A stretch of DNA of 64,000 nt from Rhineura floridana (Eukaryota > Chordata > Lepidosauria > Squamata > Rhineuridae): contig NC_084493.1 of assembly GCF_030035675.1 (NCBI RefSeq), forward strand, positions 24,868,203-24,932,202, in the 5' to 3' direction. Position numbers and translations under genes: made by a program. Under the pieces are notes generated by a model. That model saw only the letters and a program-made list of their open reading frames with translations. It was not told where the DNA came from and ran no database searches. Positions 30,283 to 41,344 of the stretch are shown piece after piece (position 1 is the first letter of the stretch; every line of letters begins with the position of its first letter).

Positions 30283-31752
30283 TACTGGAAGATTTTTCAA
30301 ACATCCCAAAATATAAAAGACAATATAAGAAAATTGTTTCATAAATCAATGCTTTGCTATTTTATCAAATGTTAAAATCTAAGGACCAATAGCACAAAAG
30401 CCTCAGTATATATTACCTACTATATAAGATAAGTCTATAAAGCCTTTTTAAACATTGCAAGAGATGAGGTTCACAATTCCTATGGGCACAATTCCTGTTC
30501 ATCTTCTGTGTGTTACAGTAGGGTTTCTTCTATGTCTTTGGCAAATCTCTAAATCTTAAGATTAAATGTCTACAGTAAGTAGGCATGTGTCTTATACCAG
30601 TTACCTCTTGCCATAATTAGAATGCAAATTTATTTCAACATGAAGTTACATTGCTTGAAATACTCCTTTTTGTATGGGGCAACCGCATCTTGAGATTCTC
30701 CTATTTTGGGTGATAAGCACTGAATTCTTCAACATGCAAAATATTTGCCAAAACAAAGCTATATGCATCACTGAACAGGCTTAGCTTCTGCAGCAAGCTA
30801 TTGATATGGCAAATGTTAATGTTGGTTTGGAAAGAGGACAGGAGGCAGTGGATAAATGAAGCTTCCTTGGGCTGGTCAAGAATTTCAACAGATCTGAAGA
30901 GGCAAGATGGAGAGAGTTAATCATCTAGTAGGGAAGGACCATGTAGCTCAGTAGCAGAGCATCCACTTTGCAAGCAAAAGGTTCCATCTATGTAAGGGAT
31001 GTAAAGCAACTGCAAGGAAGATAATTACCATTCCCAGTGGTTGCCAGGTCCAGTCTGCTGCACAAGGTGAAGGAGGCTGTACAAAATAGCTCTGGTATTA
31101 CCTCTACTGTTACCACATTGTTGGATGCAATTCTGGGAGCATGAAATAAAGGATCCCTCTACCTTTTACACCTGCTTGTTTCTTGACTGTATATAATACT
31201 TTTGTACATCACTGGCATTTGGTACATTGAAAGATTTATTATACAGCCACAAGAGTAGTTGCCAGCATGGAATTTTCACATTCCACAATCTTAAATTGAA
31301 AATATCCCCATGCCATTCTGATGCTTCGCATAAGCTCACTTTAAAACAAAACCTTAAAAAACTTAGTCCTGAACTCAAACACTTGCTTAACAACCCTCTA
31401 AATTTTCATGGCGATACACAAAACAGAGAGAATCGAGACTTCAAAGTGTAAAAAGAGAGAAAAGAACCAGACCCTTTTGGTCTTTCTTCTGTCAGAGTTC
31501 TCATAATTTGTTGAAATTAATTAAAAATCAGCCATGTTCACAGACAACCTGTAATCCTATTACTGATCTTGCCCCATACTCTGACCTTCATCTTCTGCAG
31601 TTTAAAAGTTTAAAAAAGGCCTAGCTGATTTTTAATTAATTTAAGAAATTTAGCATTGGAGTAATGATAAGCCCAGACATGCTCAGTAAGAACCAACTGT
31701 CAGCATTCTAAAAGCCAGGCTCACCTTGGCTTGGCTAATCAGGGGCCACACC
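30283..31752. other. Intergenic between CYP1A and EDC3
   Basis: AT-rich DNA with a SINE scrap at about 30,930-31,000 (ccatgtagctcagtagcaga). I see no exon or RNA gene. Confidence 0.4.
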
Positions 31753-32495
31753 CACACCAGACCTTTATTTCAGTTTAGGCAGTCATGGCGTCCCTCAAAG
31801 AATCCTGGGAAGTGTAGTTTGTGAAGGGTGCTAAGAGGGGCTCCTATTCCCCTGACAGAGCTCCAGGGGCCAGAGTGGTTTAACACTCAGCCACTCTGAT
31901 TGAAGCTCTGTGAGGGGAACAGGGCATCTCCCAGGGCTGGCCAGGAATGCCGGGGCCCTTGGGCATCAGCTTGCCCTGGGCCCCAGTGTGTGTGTGTGTG
32001 TGTGTGCATGCACACACACGCCCCCCACACGCCCCCCACACGCCCCCACACCCCCACCTACCTGTCTGCTGTCTTTTACCATTGCCCTTAACTAAGATGG
32101 TAGCCGCGGTTTCCCTAAGGGGATGACACCTCCGCCGCAATCTTTGTTGATGAGCACGCATCTCTGCCATCAACTAAGATGGTGGCAGGGGCTTCAGTAC
32201 CTTAGGGAAACCACGTCCGCCATCTTCATTAAGGACAATGGTAAAAGACAGCAGACAGGTAGGTGGGGGGCGTGGGGGGGTGCATATCACGGAACAGGAG
32301 CAGAGGGGCGGCTGAGGGGGCCCCCATAGCTCCAGGGGCTGTCGGGCCAGTGCCCCACCTGGCCACCCTTTAGAACCGGCCTTGGCATCTCCTAGCAACT
32401 CTCATTACCTTTCACAAACGACACTTCCCATGATTCTTTTGGGGAAGCCATGACTGTCTAAAGTGGAATAAAGGTCTCGTGGATGTGGCCAGGGA
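31753..32495. repeat. Palindromic MITE disrupted by a hAT element
   Basis: The left arm (31,753-31,931; aaagaatcctgggaagtgta) and the right arm (32,385-32,495; acttcccatgattcttttgg) are the two halves of the 330-bp palindromic family. The hAT element at 31,932 separates them. Confidence 0.7.
31932..32384. mobile_element. hAT-type non-autonomous transposon with internal hairpins
   Basis: 453 bp, flanked by an exact 8-bp duplication GCATCTCC (31,924-31,931; 32,385-32,392). The ends CAGGGCTGG and CCGGCCTTG form short, imperfect inverted repeats. Internal inverted segments are long: cacctacctgtctgctgtct near 32,054 faces agacagcagacaggtaggtg near 32,245, and a second pair lies inside. A GT-rich run near 31,987 sits at the left. 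Confidence 0.8.
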
Positions 32496-32684
32496 CAGCT
32501 TTGGTTTAAATTTGGGTGGAATACTACATATGCCTGCTGGAGAATAAAAAGGTGGGGGAAATGCTAAAAACAATGATACTGTTCATAATGTTTTGCTTTT
32601 GGAAAGGAAAGGGGCTTTCCCTCTGCCCAGTGCCCACTCACCCAATCTCCTCTCCTCCCCCCTCCCTGCCCCTCCCCCTGGTCG

Positions 32685-33230
32685 GTTTCACCTATCCTAG
32701 GCATGATGGCACAGGAGTAAATCCCACTGAACTCAAAAAGCATGCAAATGATCAAACCTACCCTCCCCTCCTTCTCTCTCCTATTCCCTTCTTCTTGCCC
32801 CTTCCTTCTCCCTCCTCCTTTCCCCTCCTCCTTCCCCCCACTTTCCCCTCCCCCCCCAGTCTATTTAACCTATCTTAAGCATGACTGTATGGGAGTAAAT
32901 CCCACTGAACTCAGTAGGCATGCAAATACCTTTCTTCTCCTTCCCCTCTCCCTTCCTCTTCCCTTCTTTCCCTCCCTCCTCCCCCCCCTGGTCAATTTTA
33001 TCTGAAGCATGATTGCACGGAAGTAAATCCCACTGAACTCAATAAGCATGCAAATAATCAAACCTGCTCTCCCCCACCTGCCTGCTCCCCTCCCCTCCCC
33101 TCCTCCCTTCTGCCCTTCCTCCTACCCTCCCTCCTCCTTCCCTCCCCTGTGGTCAGTTTCACCTATCCTAAGCATGACTGCAGGGGAGTAAATCCCACTG
33201 AACTCAATAAGCATGCAAATAATCAATCCA
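32685..33230. repeat. Four-unit tandem array with pyrimidine-rich spacers
   Basis: A conserved core (aagcatgactg..., agtaaatcccactgaactca, aagcatgcaaat) occurs four times, at about 32,690, 32,865, 32,992 and 33,155. Spacing is irregular (about 125-180 bp) because C/T-rich spacers of differing length separate the cores. Each core ends with the octamer ATGCAAAT. The core resembles one arm of the small palindromic MITE family. The block is not an array of a gene; open frames through the C/T tracts are compositional. Confidence 0.7.
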
Positions 33231-33292
33231 TTCTCAGCCAACTTGCACAGGATCCCATTTCTTACCTCCCGGATTAAAAAGCAGATAAATTC

Positions 33293-34318
33293 ATTAATAG
33301 GCAAAAAACCTTGGGGTTTAAGAATGTATCTATAGCCAACAGGTATTTCTATCAAACTTTAAAAAACAGTGAAATTGGGCACCTATAGTGAATGCACTAG
33401 GGGAGAGGGAGACCTGACCTCTCTGACATACTGTACTACCCTACAAATTTGTAAAAGTGCAAACACAATTTGGGTTGGTCTTTCACAGTCCAATCTACTT
33501 CCTGTGTAGCTACAAATTTGTAGGGCAGTACAATATCTCAGAGAGGAGTTGAGATGTAAAATTTCTGGAAACTTGGAAGCCATGGAAAAAATAACAGTTT
33601 TTTTCAGAAAAAATGATTTTTTTTGGAAAAATGGAAAAAAATGCAATATCATCACTTTTTACAGATTGAAAGTTACTTTGTTACTTCAGGAACATAAAAT
33701 GTAATTATGTACAAGTTGGGCATACAATAATCACATTTGGTATATTAACGGTACATTTTATTCAAACAATTATTACAAATTGAATTTACTTTAAATTTTT
33801 TACTTTTTTTGTAACAAATGGATCTACAAGATCCTGAACTGTAAGCAACACCTGAACTGTAAGGAATGTCTTTCGTTTTGCCAGTTTATGAGCAGGCAAA
33901 AAGCAATTAAACCCCCCCCCCCAGAAGAAACCATCAACATTAATAACAAAGAAAATTATTTATGTCTCCGCTAGTCCTCCACAGTGTCAAGCAGACATAA
34001 AACATCCATTCCAATAAAAAGAACTGAGAAAAAAAAGGGGGGGGGACCAAGATTCAATGAAACATTTTATTCATCATGGTAAAAAAAAACAATTTTTTCA
34101 ATTTTCCAATTTTTTGGAAAAAAACAAAAAAGGCTTCGGAAAACCACGGGGAAAAAGCAGTTTTTCCCCAGGCCTTCACATCTCTACAGAGGTCAGGTCT
34201 CCTGCTCCCCTGGTGCATTCACTATAGCTGCCCAATTTCACTGCTTTTTAAAGTTTGATAGAAATACCTGTTGGCTATAGGTACATTCTTAAACCGCAAA
34301 GTTTTTTGCCTGTTAGTG
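33293..34318. mobile_element. DNA transposon-like element with ~130-bp inverted repeats
   Basis: The left arm (33,293-33,425; taataggcaaaaaaccttgg, ctatagccaacaggtatttc) is repeated inverted at the right (34,187-34,318; gaaatacctgttggctatag, ttttttgcctgttag). Inside the left half is a second inverted pair around tacaaatttgta (33,417-33,452 against 33,509-33,545). The interior is A/T-homopolymer-rich with no transposase. The target duplication is unresolved, so the superfamily is unassigned. Confidence 0.65.
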
Positions 34319-34499
34319 AAAAGCATTCATCTATAGCTTATTCATATGGCTAACGATAAAGGCAAAAGAATTAGCAACTCAGTATTGAGCTAGTAAGTTT
34401 TGGATGAGAGACAAGAAGCATACTTATGTGTATTATTAATTAATTTATATACTTCTTAATGCAAAACAGGCTTCTAAGCACTGTGTAAACATAAAAACT

Positions 34500-35216
34500 G
34501 AATACAAAAACATTACGAAAGCAGGACTACAGCTGAACTTCAAGAAGACTAAAGTAATGACAATTTATGTAACTGCAAAGTTGATAATGAGGACATTGAA
34601 CTTGTCAAGGATTATCAACACCTTGGCACAGTCATTAACCAAAATGGAGACAATAGTCAAGAAATCAGAAGAAGGCTAGGACTGGGAAGGGCAGCTATGA
34701 GAGAACTTGAAAAGGTCCTCAAATGCAAAGATGTATCACTCAACACTAAAATCAGGATCATTCAGACCATGGTATTCCCGATCTCTATGTATGGATGTGA
34801 AAGTTGGACAGTGATAAAAGTGGGTAACAGAAAAATCAAGTCATTTGAAATGTGTTGGAGGAGAGCTTTGTGTATACCATGGACATATAATTGGGTGTTA
34901 GAACAAACTAAACGAGAACTATCGCTAGAAGCTAAAATGATGAAACTGAGGTTATCATACTTTGGATACATAATGAGAAGACATGATTCACTAGAAAAGA
35001 CAATAACGCTGGGAAAAACAGAAGGGAGTGGGAAAAACAGAAGGGAGTAGAAAAAGAGGAAGGCCAAACAAGAGATGGATTGATTCCACAGACCTTTACT
35101 TAGAAGATCTGAACACGGTGGTTTACAACAGATGCTACTGGAGGTCGCTGATTCATAGGGTCGCCGTAAGTCGTAGTCGACTTGAAGGCAACATAACACA
35201 CACAACTACGAAAACC
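34500..35216 (+). mobile_element. Bov-B (RTE) LINE, 3' end
   Basis: 5'-truncated. Encodes the C-terminal part of the Bov-B reverse-transcriptase ORF: VFPISMYGCESWTVIK, KMMKLRLSYFGYIMRR, HDSLEKTITLGKTEG. A 19-bp in-element duplication (gggaaaaacagaagggagt, near 35,011) shifts the frame. The 3' end, catagggtcgccgtaagtcg then gacttgaaggcaa, is the sequence that Sauria SINEs copy. Confidence 0.85.
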
Positions 35217-35689
35217 AGTTACACAAACAGTATTAGTCAAAACGGGTGGCTCTAGTGGTACTATTTACGGGATTGCGTAGCAATATCCAATGATAACTAA
35301 GATTAAAACTGTAAACCCTCTGGATTAATATGAATTACATATTTCCGTAAAACAGCTATTAATTACTCTTTGCATACCGTTTAGAGGTTTTATTTACACT
35401 TAGGCGATATACTGATTTTGTTTGAAGTAAACAAACTTCGAGATTTTTTTTAAAAAAATCTGTTTGGATGACGTTTAATTCAATTTATGTTACACGATAT
35501 CTTTTATTTTATCACATTAAAAGATTACCATAAAAAAAATCTGGTAACAACCGAACCCTTCAGCGGGGAGCCAACACACCTACCAAAAATTGGGCAAGAA
35601 CCAAAACAGAGCACACACCCCTCTCCGCATCACTGTCTGCGCAGGCCTAAGACTAAAAGAGCGCAAGCAAAGCTGTCCCTGCGCACGCG

Positions 35690-35858
35690 CACTTCCTCAC
35701 CCTCCCATTCAAGCGCCGCCGCCGCCGCCCGTTTTTTCTTCTTCGCCAGGACCTCGAGAATCGTTCGGCAGAGAAGCTAGGCGGAAGTGACGTCCGGCTG
35801 CCCGAAGCGCAACGTTTCCGGTGGGAAGAAGCTCTGAGGAAAAAGCGAGCGAGAAGGA
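35690..35858 (+). promoter_or_regulatory. EDC3: EDC3 CpG promoter and inferred non-coding exon 1
   Basis: A GC-rich block with CpGs and a GCC repeat. GCGGAAGTGACGTCC (35,780-35,794) combines an ETS site with a CRE, and TTTCCGG follows at 35,815, both usual in TATA-less housekeeping promoters. A consensus donor GTGAGT at 35,859-35,864 would end a short leader exon (start about 35,780) that joins the acceptor ending at 43,019. Exon 1 limits are inferred. Confidence 0.55.
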
Positions 35859-36305
35859 GTGAGTGACCAGCCACCTAACCAAACTACTTACCTACCGATT
35901 TACCCCGGCCTAGGTGGGGGAGTGGCAGCGGGAGGCCTCCCCGAGAACCTAGGGGTGGGTGTGACTCGCTGGGCGGGGACTGCTGCTTCCTGTTTAGGGT
36001 CCTTCAGGTGTAGTGGAAGAGGAGGAGGAAGGGGGCGTGAGGAATTCCCTATCCCTTTTTCTGGTAGCTCTCCTTCCACCAGCACGGGCGTCGGCTAAAA
36101 GGAAAAAGACTCGGTGACGTCACTGTCCCCCTCCCTCTGTTCTTCTTGGGGGCTTTATTTATTTTATTGTTTGTCATTATTAGTGTGAGCGACCTCGGTG
36201 TATACATGGAGCATGGCAAGAGTTAGTTAAGGCAAAGTATGTCAGGTCTCTGCCCGAGGAGCTTACAAATAAGCCAAAGCCTTGCAGATAATTGTTTGTT
36301 TGTTT

Positions 36306-39285
36306 AAGAACATAAGAACATAAGAAGAGCCTGCTGGATCAGGCCAGTGGCCCATCTAGGCCAGCATCCTGTTCTCACAGTGGCCAACCAGGTGCCTGGG
36401 GGAAGCCCGCAAGCAGGACCCGAGTGCAAGAACACTCTCCCCTCCTGAGGCTTCCGGCAACTGGTTTTCAGAAGCATGCTGCCTCTGACTAGGGTGGCAC
36501 AGCACAGCCATCACGGCTAGTAGCCATTGATAGCCCTGTCCTCCATGAATTTGTCTAATCTTCTTTTAAAGCCATCCAAGCTGGTGGCCATGACTGCATC
36601 TTGTGGGAGCAAATTCCATAGTTTAACTATGCGCTGAGTAAAGAAGTACTTCCTTTTGTCTATCCTGAATCTTCCAACATTCAGCTTCTTTGAATGTCCA
36701 TGAGTTCTAGTATTATGAGAGAGGGAGAAGAACTTTTCTCTATCCACTTTCTCAGTGCCATGCATAATTTTATACACTTCCATCATGTCTCCTCTGACCC
36801 GCCTTTTCTCTAAACTAAAAAGCCCCAAATGCTGCAACCTTTCCTCGTAAGGGAGTCGCTCCATCCCCTTGATCGTTCTGGTTGCCCTCTTCTGAACCTT
36901 TTCCAACTCTATAATATCCTTTTTGAGATGAGGTGACCAGAACTGTACACAGTATTCCAAATGCGGCCGCACCATAGATTTATACAACGGCATTATGATA
37001 TCAGCTGTTTTATTTTCAATACCTTTCCTAATTATCGCTAGCATGGAATTTGCCTTTTTCACAGCTGCCGCACACTGGGTCGACATTTTCATCGTGCTGT
37101 CCACTACAACCCCGAGGTCTCTCTCCTGGTCGGTCACCGCCAGTTCAGACCCCATGAGCGTATATGTGAAATTAAGATTTTTTGCTCCAATATGCATAAT
37201 TTTACACTTGTTTATATTGAATTGCATTTGCCATTTTTCCGCCCATTCACTCAGTTTGGAGAGATCTTGTTGGAGCTCTTCGCAATCCCTTTTTGTTTTA
37301 ACAACCCTGAACAATTTAGTGTCGTCAGCAAACTTGGCCACTTCACTGCTCACTCCTAATTCTAGGTCATTAATGAACAAGTTGAAAAGTACAGGTCCCA
37401 ATACCGATCCTTGAGGGACTCCACTTTCTACAGCCCTCCATTGGGAGAACTGTCCGTTGATTCCTACTCTCTGCTTTCTGCTTCTTAACCAATTCCTCAT
37501 CCACAAGAGGACCTCTCCTCTTATTCCATGACTGCTAAGCTTCCTCAGAAGTCTTTGGTGAGGTACCTTGTCAAACACTTTTTGAAAGTCTAAGTACACT
37601 ATGTCCACTGGATCACCTCTATCTATATGCTTGTTGACACTCTCAAAGAATTCTAATAGGTTACTGAGACAGGACTTTCCCTTGCAGAAGCCATGCTGGC
37701 TCTGCTTCAGCAAGGCTTGTTCTTCTATGTGCTTAGTTAATCTAGCTTTAATAATACTTTCTACCAGTTTTCCAGGGACAGAAGTTAAGCTAACTGGCCT
37801 GTAATTTCCGGGATCCCCTCTGGATCCCTTTTTGAAGATTGGCGTTACATTTGCCACTTTCCAGTCCTCAGGCACGGAGGAGGACCCGAGGGACAAGTTA
37901 CATATTTTAGTTAGCAGATCAGCAATTTCACCTTTGAGTTCTTTGAGAACTCTCGGGTGGATGCCATCCGGGCCCGGTGATTTGTCAGTTTTTATATTGT
38001 CCATTAAGCCTAGAACTTCCTCTCTTGTTACCACTATTTGTCTCAGTTCCTCAGAATCCCTTCCTGCAAATGTTAGTTCAGGTCCAGGGATCTGCCCTAT
38101 ATCTTCCACTGTGAAGACAGATGCAAAAAATTCATTTAGCTTCTCTGCAATCTCCTTATCGTTCTTTAGTACACCTTTGACTCCCTTATCATCCAAGGGT
38201 CCAATCGCCTCCCTAGATGGTCTCCTGCTTTGAATGTATTTATAGAATTTTTTGTTGTTGGTTTTTATGTTCTTAGCAATGTGCTCCTCAAATTCTTTTT
38301 TAGCATCCCTTATTGTCTTCTTGCATTTCTTTTGCCAGAGTTTGTGTTCTTTTTTATTTTCTTCATTCGGACAAGACTTCCATTTTCTGAAGGAAGACTT
38401 TTTGCCTCTAAGAGCTTCCTTGACTTTGCTCGTTAACCTTGCTGGCATCTTCTTGGCCCTGGCGGTACCTTTTCTGATCTGCGGTATGCGCTCCAGTTGA
38501 GCTTCTAATATAGTGTTTTTAAACAACTTCCAAGCATTTTCGAGTGATGTGACCCTCTGGACTTTGTTTTTCAGCTTTCTTTTTACCAATCCCCTCATTT
38601 TTGTGAAGTTTCCTCTTTTGAAGTCAAATGTGACCGTGTTGGATTTTCTTGGCAATTGGCCATTTACATGTATGTTTAATTTAATAGCACTGTGGTCACT
38701 GCTCCCAATCGGTTCAACAACACTTACATCTTGCACCAGGTCCCGGTCCCCACTGAGGATTAAGTCCAGGGTTGCCGTCCCTCTGGTCGGTTCCATGACC
38801 AACTGGTCTAGGGAATAGTCATTTAGAATATCTAGAAACTTTGTTTCTTTGTCATGACTGGAACACATATGCGGCCAGTCTATGTCTGGATAGTTGAAGT
38901 CACCCATTACTACCACATTTCCTAGTTTGGATGCTTCCTCAATTTCATATCTCATCTCAAGGTCTCCCTGAGCATTTTGATCAGGGGGATGATAGATCGT
39001 TCCCAGTATTAAGTTCCTCCTGGGGCATGGTATCACCACCCACAACGATTCTGTGGAGGAGTCTGCCTCTTTTGGGGTTTCGAGCTTGCTGGATTCAATG
39101 CCTTCTTTCACGTATAGAGCGACTCCGCCACCAATACGTCCTTCCCTGTCCTTCCGATATAGTTTATATCCAGGGATAACCGTATCCCACTGGTTTTCTC
39201 CATTCCACCAGGTCTCGGTTATGCTCACTATATCAATGCTCTCCTCTAAGACCAAGCACTCCAGTTCTCCCATTTATTCAGTTGT
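36306..39285 (-). mobile_element. CR1 LINE, nearly full-length ORF2
   Basis: Antisense within EDC3 intron 1. The 3' end carries the CR1 signature octamer repeat (aagaacataagaacataag on the + strand). A non-coding 3' region of about 210 bp precedes the ORF2 stop. The 5' end is truncated just before the endonuclease start, so ORF1 and the 5' UTR are absent. The lack of stops in the ORF suggests a recent insertion. Confidence 0.9.
36517..39273 (-). CDS. CR1 ORF2: endonuclease/reverse transcriptase
   Basis: 918 codons, uninterrupted. Endonuclease domain (about residues 1-210): the active-site Glu in SITETWW, GGGVALYVKEG, VVMGDFNYPDIDW, and the SSDHSAIKL His. Reverse transcriptase (about 420-720): KSPGPDGIHPRVLKEL, VYLDFQKVFDKVPHQ, SGVPQGSVLGPVLFNLFIND, and the FADDTKLF catalytic aspartates. 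The C-terminal end FKRRLDKFMEDRAINGY is typical of CR1. The N-terminus is short by a few tens of residues compared with whole CR1 ORF2s, lacking the NARS-type start. It nicks target DNA and copies CR1 RNA in place. Confidence 0.9.
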   Translation of the reverse strand: MGELECLVLEESIDIVSITETWWNGENQWDTVIPGYKLYRKDREGRIGGGVALYVKEGIESSKLETPKEADSSTESLWVVIPCPRRNLILGTIYHPPDQNAQGDLEMRYEIEEASKLGNVVVMGDFNYPDIDWPHMCSSHDKETKFLDILNDYSLDQLVMEPTRGTATLDLILSGDRDLVQDVSVVEPIGSSDHSAIKLNIHVNGQLPRKSNTVTFDFKRGNFTKMRGLVKRKLKNKVQRVTSLENAWKLFKNTILEAQLERIPQIRKGTARAKKMPARLTSKVKEALRGKKSSFRKWKSCPNEENKKEHKLWQKKCKKTIRDAKKEFEEHIAKNIKTNNKKFYKYIQSRRPSREAIGPLDDKGVKGVLKNDKEIAEKLNEFFASVFTVEDIGQIPGPELTFAGRDSEELRQIVVTREEVLGLMDNIKTDKSPGPDGIHPRVLKELKGEIADLLTKICNLSLGSSSVPEDWKVANVTPIFKKGSRGDPGNYRPVSLTSVPGKLVESIIKARLTKHIEEQALLKQSQHGFCKGKSCLSNLLEFFESVNKHIDRGDPVDIVYLDFQKVFDKVPHQRLLRKLSSHGIRGEVLLWMRNWLRSRKQRVGINGQFSQWRAVESGVPQGSVLGPVLFNLFINDLELGVSSEVAKFADDTKLFRVVKTKRDCEELQQDLSKLSEWAEKWQMQFNINKCKIMHIGAKNLNFTYTLMGSELAVTDQERDLGVVVDSTMKMSTQCAAAVKKANSMLAIIRKGIENKTADIIMPLYKSMVRPHLEYCVQFWSPHLKKDIIELEKVQKRATRTIKGMERLPYEERLQHLGLFSLEKRRVRGDMMEVYKIMHGTEKVDREKFFSLSHNTRTHGHSKKLNVGRFRIDKRKYFFTQRIVKLWNLLPQDAVMATSLDGFKRRLDKFMEDRAINGY

Positions 39286-39399
39286 CAGTTTGTTATTTTT
39301 ATTTGCACAATGTTCATGGTGTCTGTTACAAATTACTTTTTTTTATTTTCAGCAACCATTATAGATAATCATAAAGTTGCAAGCCAAAGCAACAACTGA

Positions 39400-40420
39400 T
39401 GACATTATTTAGTTATTTGATTTCTTCCATCTTTCACCATAAGGTCCCAGGGCAGGTTACACAAATATAAAATTTAATATTAAAAACAGTTTAAAACAAA
39501 CTATGATCACAGGAATAGAGTGGGTCCTGGAAATGTATATCTTGGGTGTTAAAGGCCAGGGTAAAGATGTGTCCTTTGCATATGAGAGGAAGCCATATAA
39601 TGAATGTGCCAGATGCATCTCTGCAGTGGAGAGAATTCCGCACCTTGAAGCTGCCACAGAAAGCGTGATTGATTGAGTTATATAGGCAAAACAGACAGGC
39701 CAGCTTGTGGATATATCTGTCTTATCTGTATACTGCATTTATATCTCACCTTCTCTTCAAGAAGATCAATGTGGTGTCCATGGTTCTCCTTCTGTGTTAT
39801 CCTCACAATAACCTTGTGAGGTAGGTTAGGCTGAGAGTTGGCAACTGGGCAGAGGTCACCCAGTGAGTTTCATGGCAGAGTGGGAATTTGAACCCTGGTG
39901 TCTCTGGTCTCCCAGGTTCTAGTACAACACTGAAACCACTTCACCATGTGTTTGTTAAGGCTGCATAGACAGAGCCCTGGCCCAAGGAGCTTACAAACAA
40001 AAAGTTGATGTCACTTGCTCCTTTGTTCAGGTCAAAGGATTGATAATAATAATTATTAATTTTATTTATTTATTTGTAGCATGGTTGTAAAGTTAAAACG
40101 GTCTAAAAGCCTGATGAAACAGGACTGTCTAGATCATTTGCCCCAAGAGAGCTCATTGAGCTTCCCAAGAAAGCGCATTCCACAGCCTTGACTCCACTAC
40201 TGAAAATTCATTGTTTTCTGTCCTGACCAACTATGCTTCTGAAGGCAAAAGGACACCAAGCAAGGCCTCTATTATCATAAAGGCAGACAGATTTATGTGG
40301 CAGAAGACAGTCCTTCAAATAACCTGGCCCCAAACCACTTAGAGCTCTGCAGGTGATCATCAGTCTTAAACTGTGCCTGGACACAAACTGGAAGCCAGTG
40401 TGGATCATTTTGCATACCTG
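39400..40420 (-). repeat. LINE-like and SINE cluster in EDC3 intron 1
   Basis: 39,400-39,765: unclassified repeat beginning with an inverted tail. 39,766-39,955: Sauria-type SINE variant on the minus strand (caataaccttgtgaggtagg, gcagaggtcacccagtgag). 40,055-40,420: unclassified repeat related to 9,465-9,810 (gacacaaactggaagccagt). No exon seen. Confidence 0.5.
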
Positions 40421-41344
40421 AAGAGCTGAAAAACCCTGAAGAAGAAAAAAGTAAATTTCAACTCTGGTTTTAAGTCGAGTGATTGGTATTGTATCCATTC
40501 CAGTTGCTCAATTTGACATAAATTGTATTTTTTATCATATTACTAATTTATGTTTTGAAACAGTATACTTTCTAAAAATGGAAAGTTTTCAATAGAAATA
40601 CATAGCATTGGAAAAATGTTCTGCTTCATGTTACTAGTCTAACCCAAGGATTATTTATCCATTCATATGGGGTCATTAATGTACATGACACTTTAGATAG
40701 GCCAGCCTCTATCCCAAGAGTCATACCAAAAAAGAGGGTTAATGGTAACAGTTACTTTATCATTAAGCGAGATTATGATTATGCAGTGTATATGAAATGC
40801 CACGGGGCTACATAGGCAAAAAGATAGATGGGGTTGGCATGACAGAGGGTAGGGATGGGTGAACGTGGTAAAATGCTGTTGATGGTACTAAAATCACCAT
40901 TAGGAATGAGGATTGAGGGCGGATGCGTTTGCATATCCTGGGGCTTAATGTGCTTCCTTCCAAAATGGTTGCAGCCATTTTAGTCTGTTTCAAAGCCAAT
41001 GAAATGTCCATGGACTCGGATGGATTTTATTGTGAGCGTAAGCCTTTGTGGACTAAAGCTCACTTCATCAAGTTTGTGAAGCATTACCCTCAAGTGTAGT
41101 TATGAACGAGGATCATGTTTTATTCATATGAAGTGTTCTCCAGTCCTTGAAAGATTATAGTACAATGGCATTGTTTGCCATTTTATGGCATCTTGAAAGA
41201 CTTCTTGTATTTTTGCCCTCCTCCCCAATATAGGCTTGTAAGGTGTATATATGCATGGGCATGCCCTAGGTGTTTCACTGTCCCTTACCAGAATACTAAC
41301 CTATTTTCCTCCTTCTCTTTGCTACTTTCTTACTATTCATGAAA
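40421..41344. other. EDC3 intron 1, nothing recognised
   Basis: Mixed AT-rich sequence without a repeat I can name or an exon-like segment. Confidence 0.35.

Noticed and set aside
32685-33230. Regularly repeated cores as a CRISPR array
   Set aside because: The genome is vertebrate, spacers are C/T-rich, units are too long and irregular, and the core matches a local MITE.
36995-39364. Several + strand frames of 67-139 codons
   Set aside because: They are antisense shadows of the CR1 ORF2 on the minus strand.
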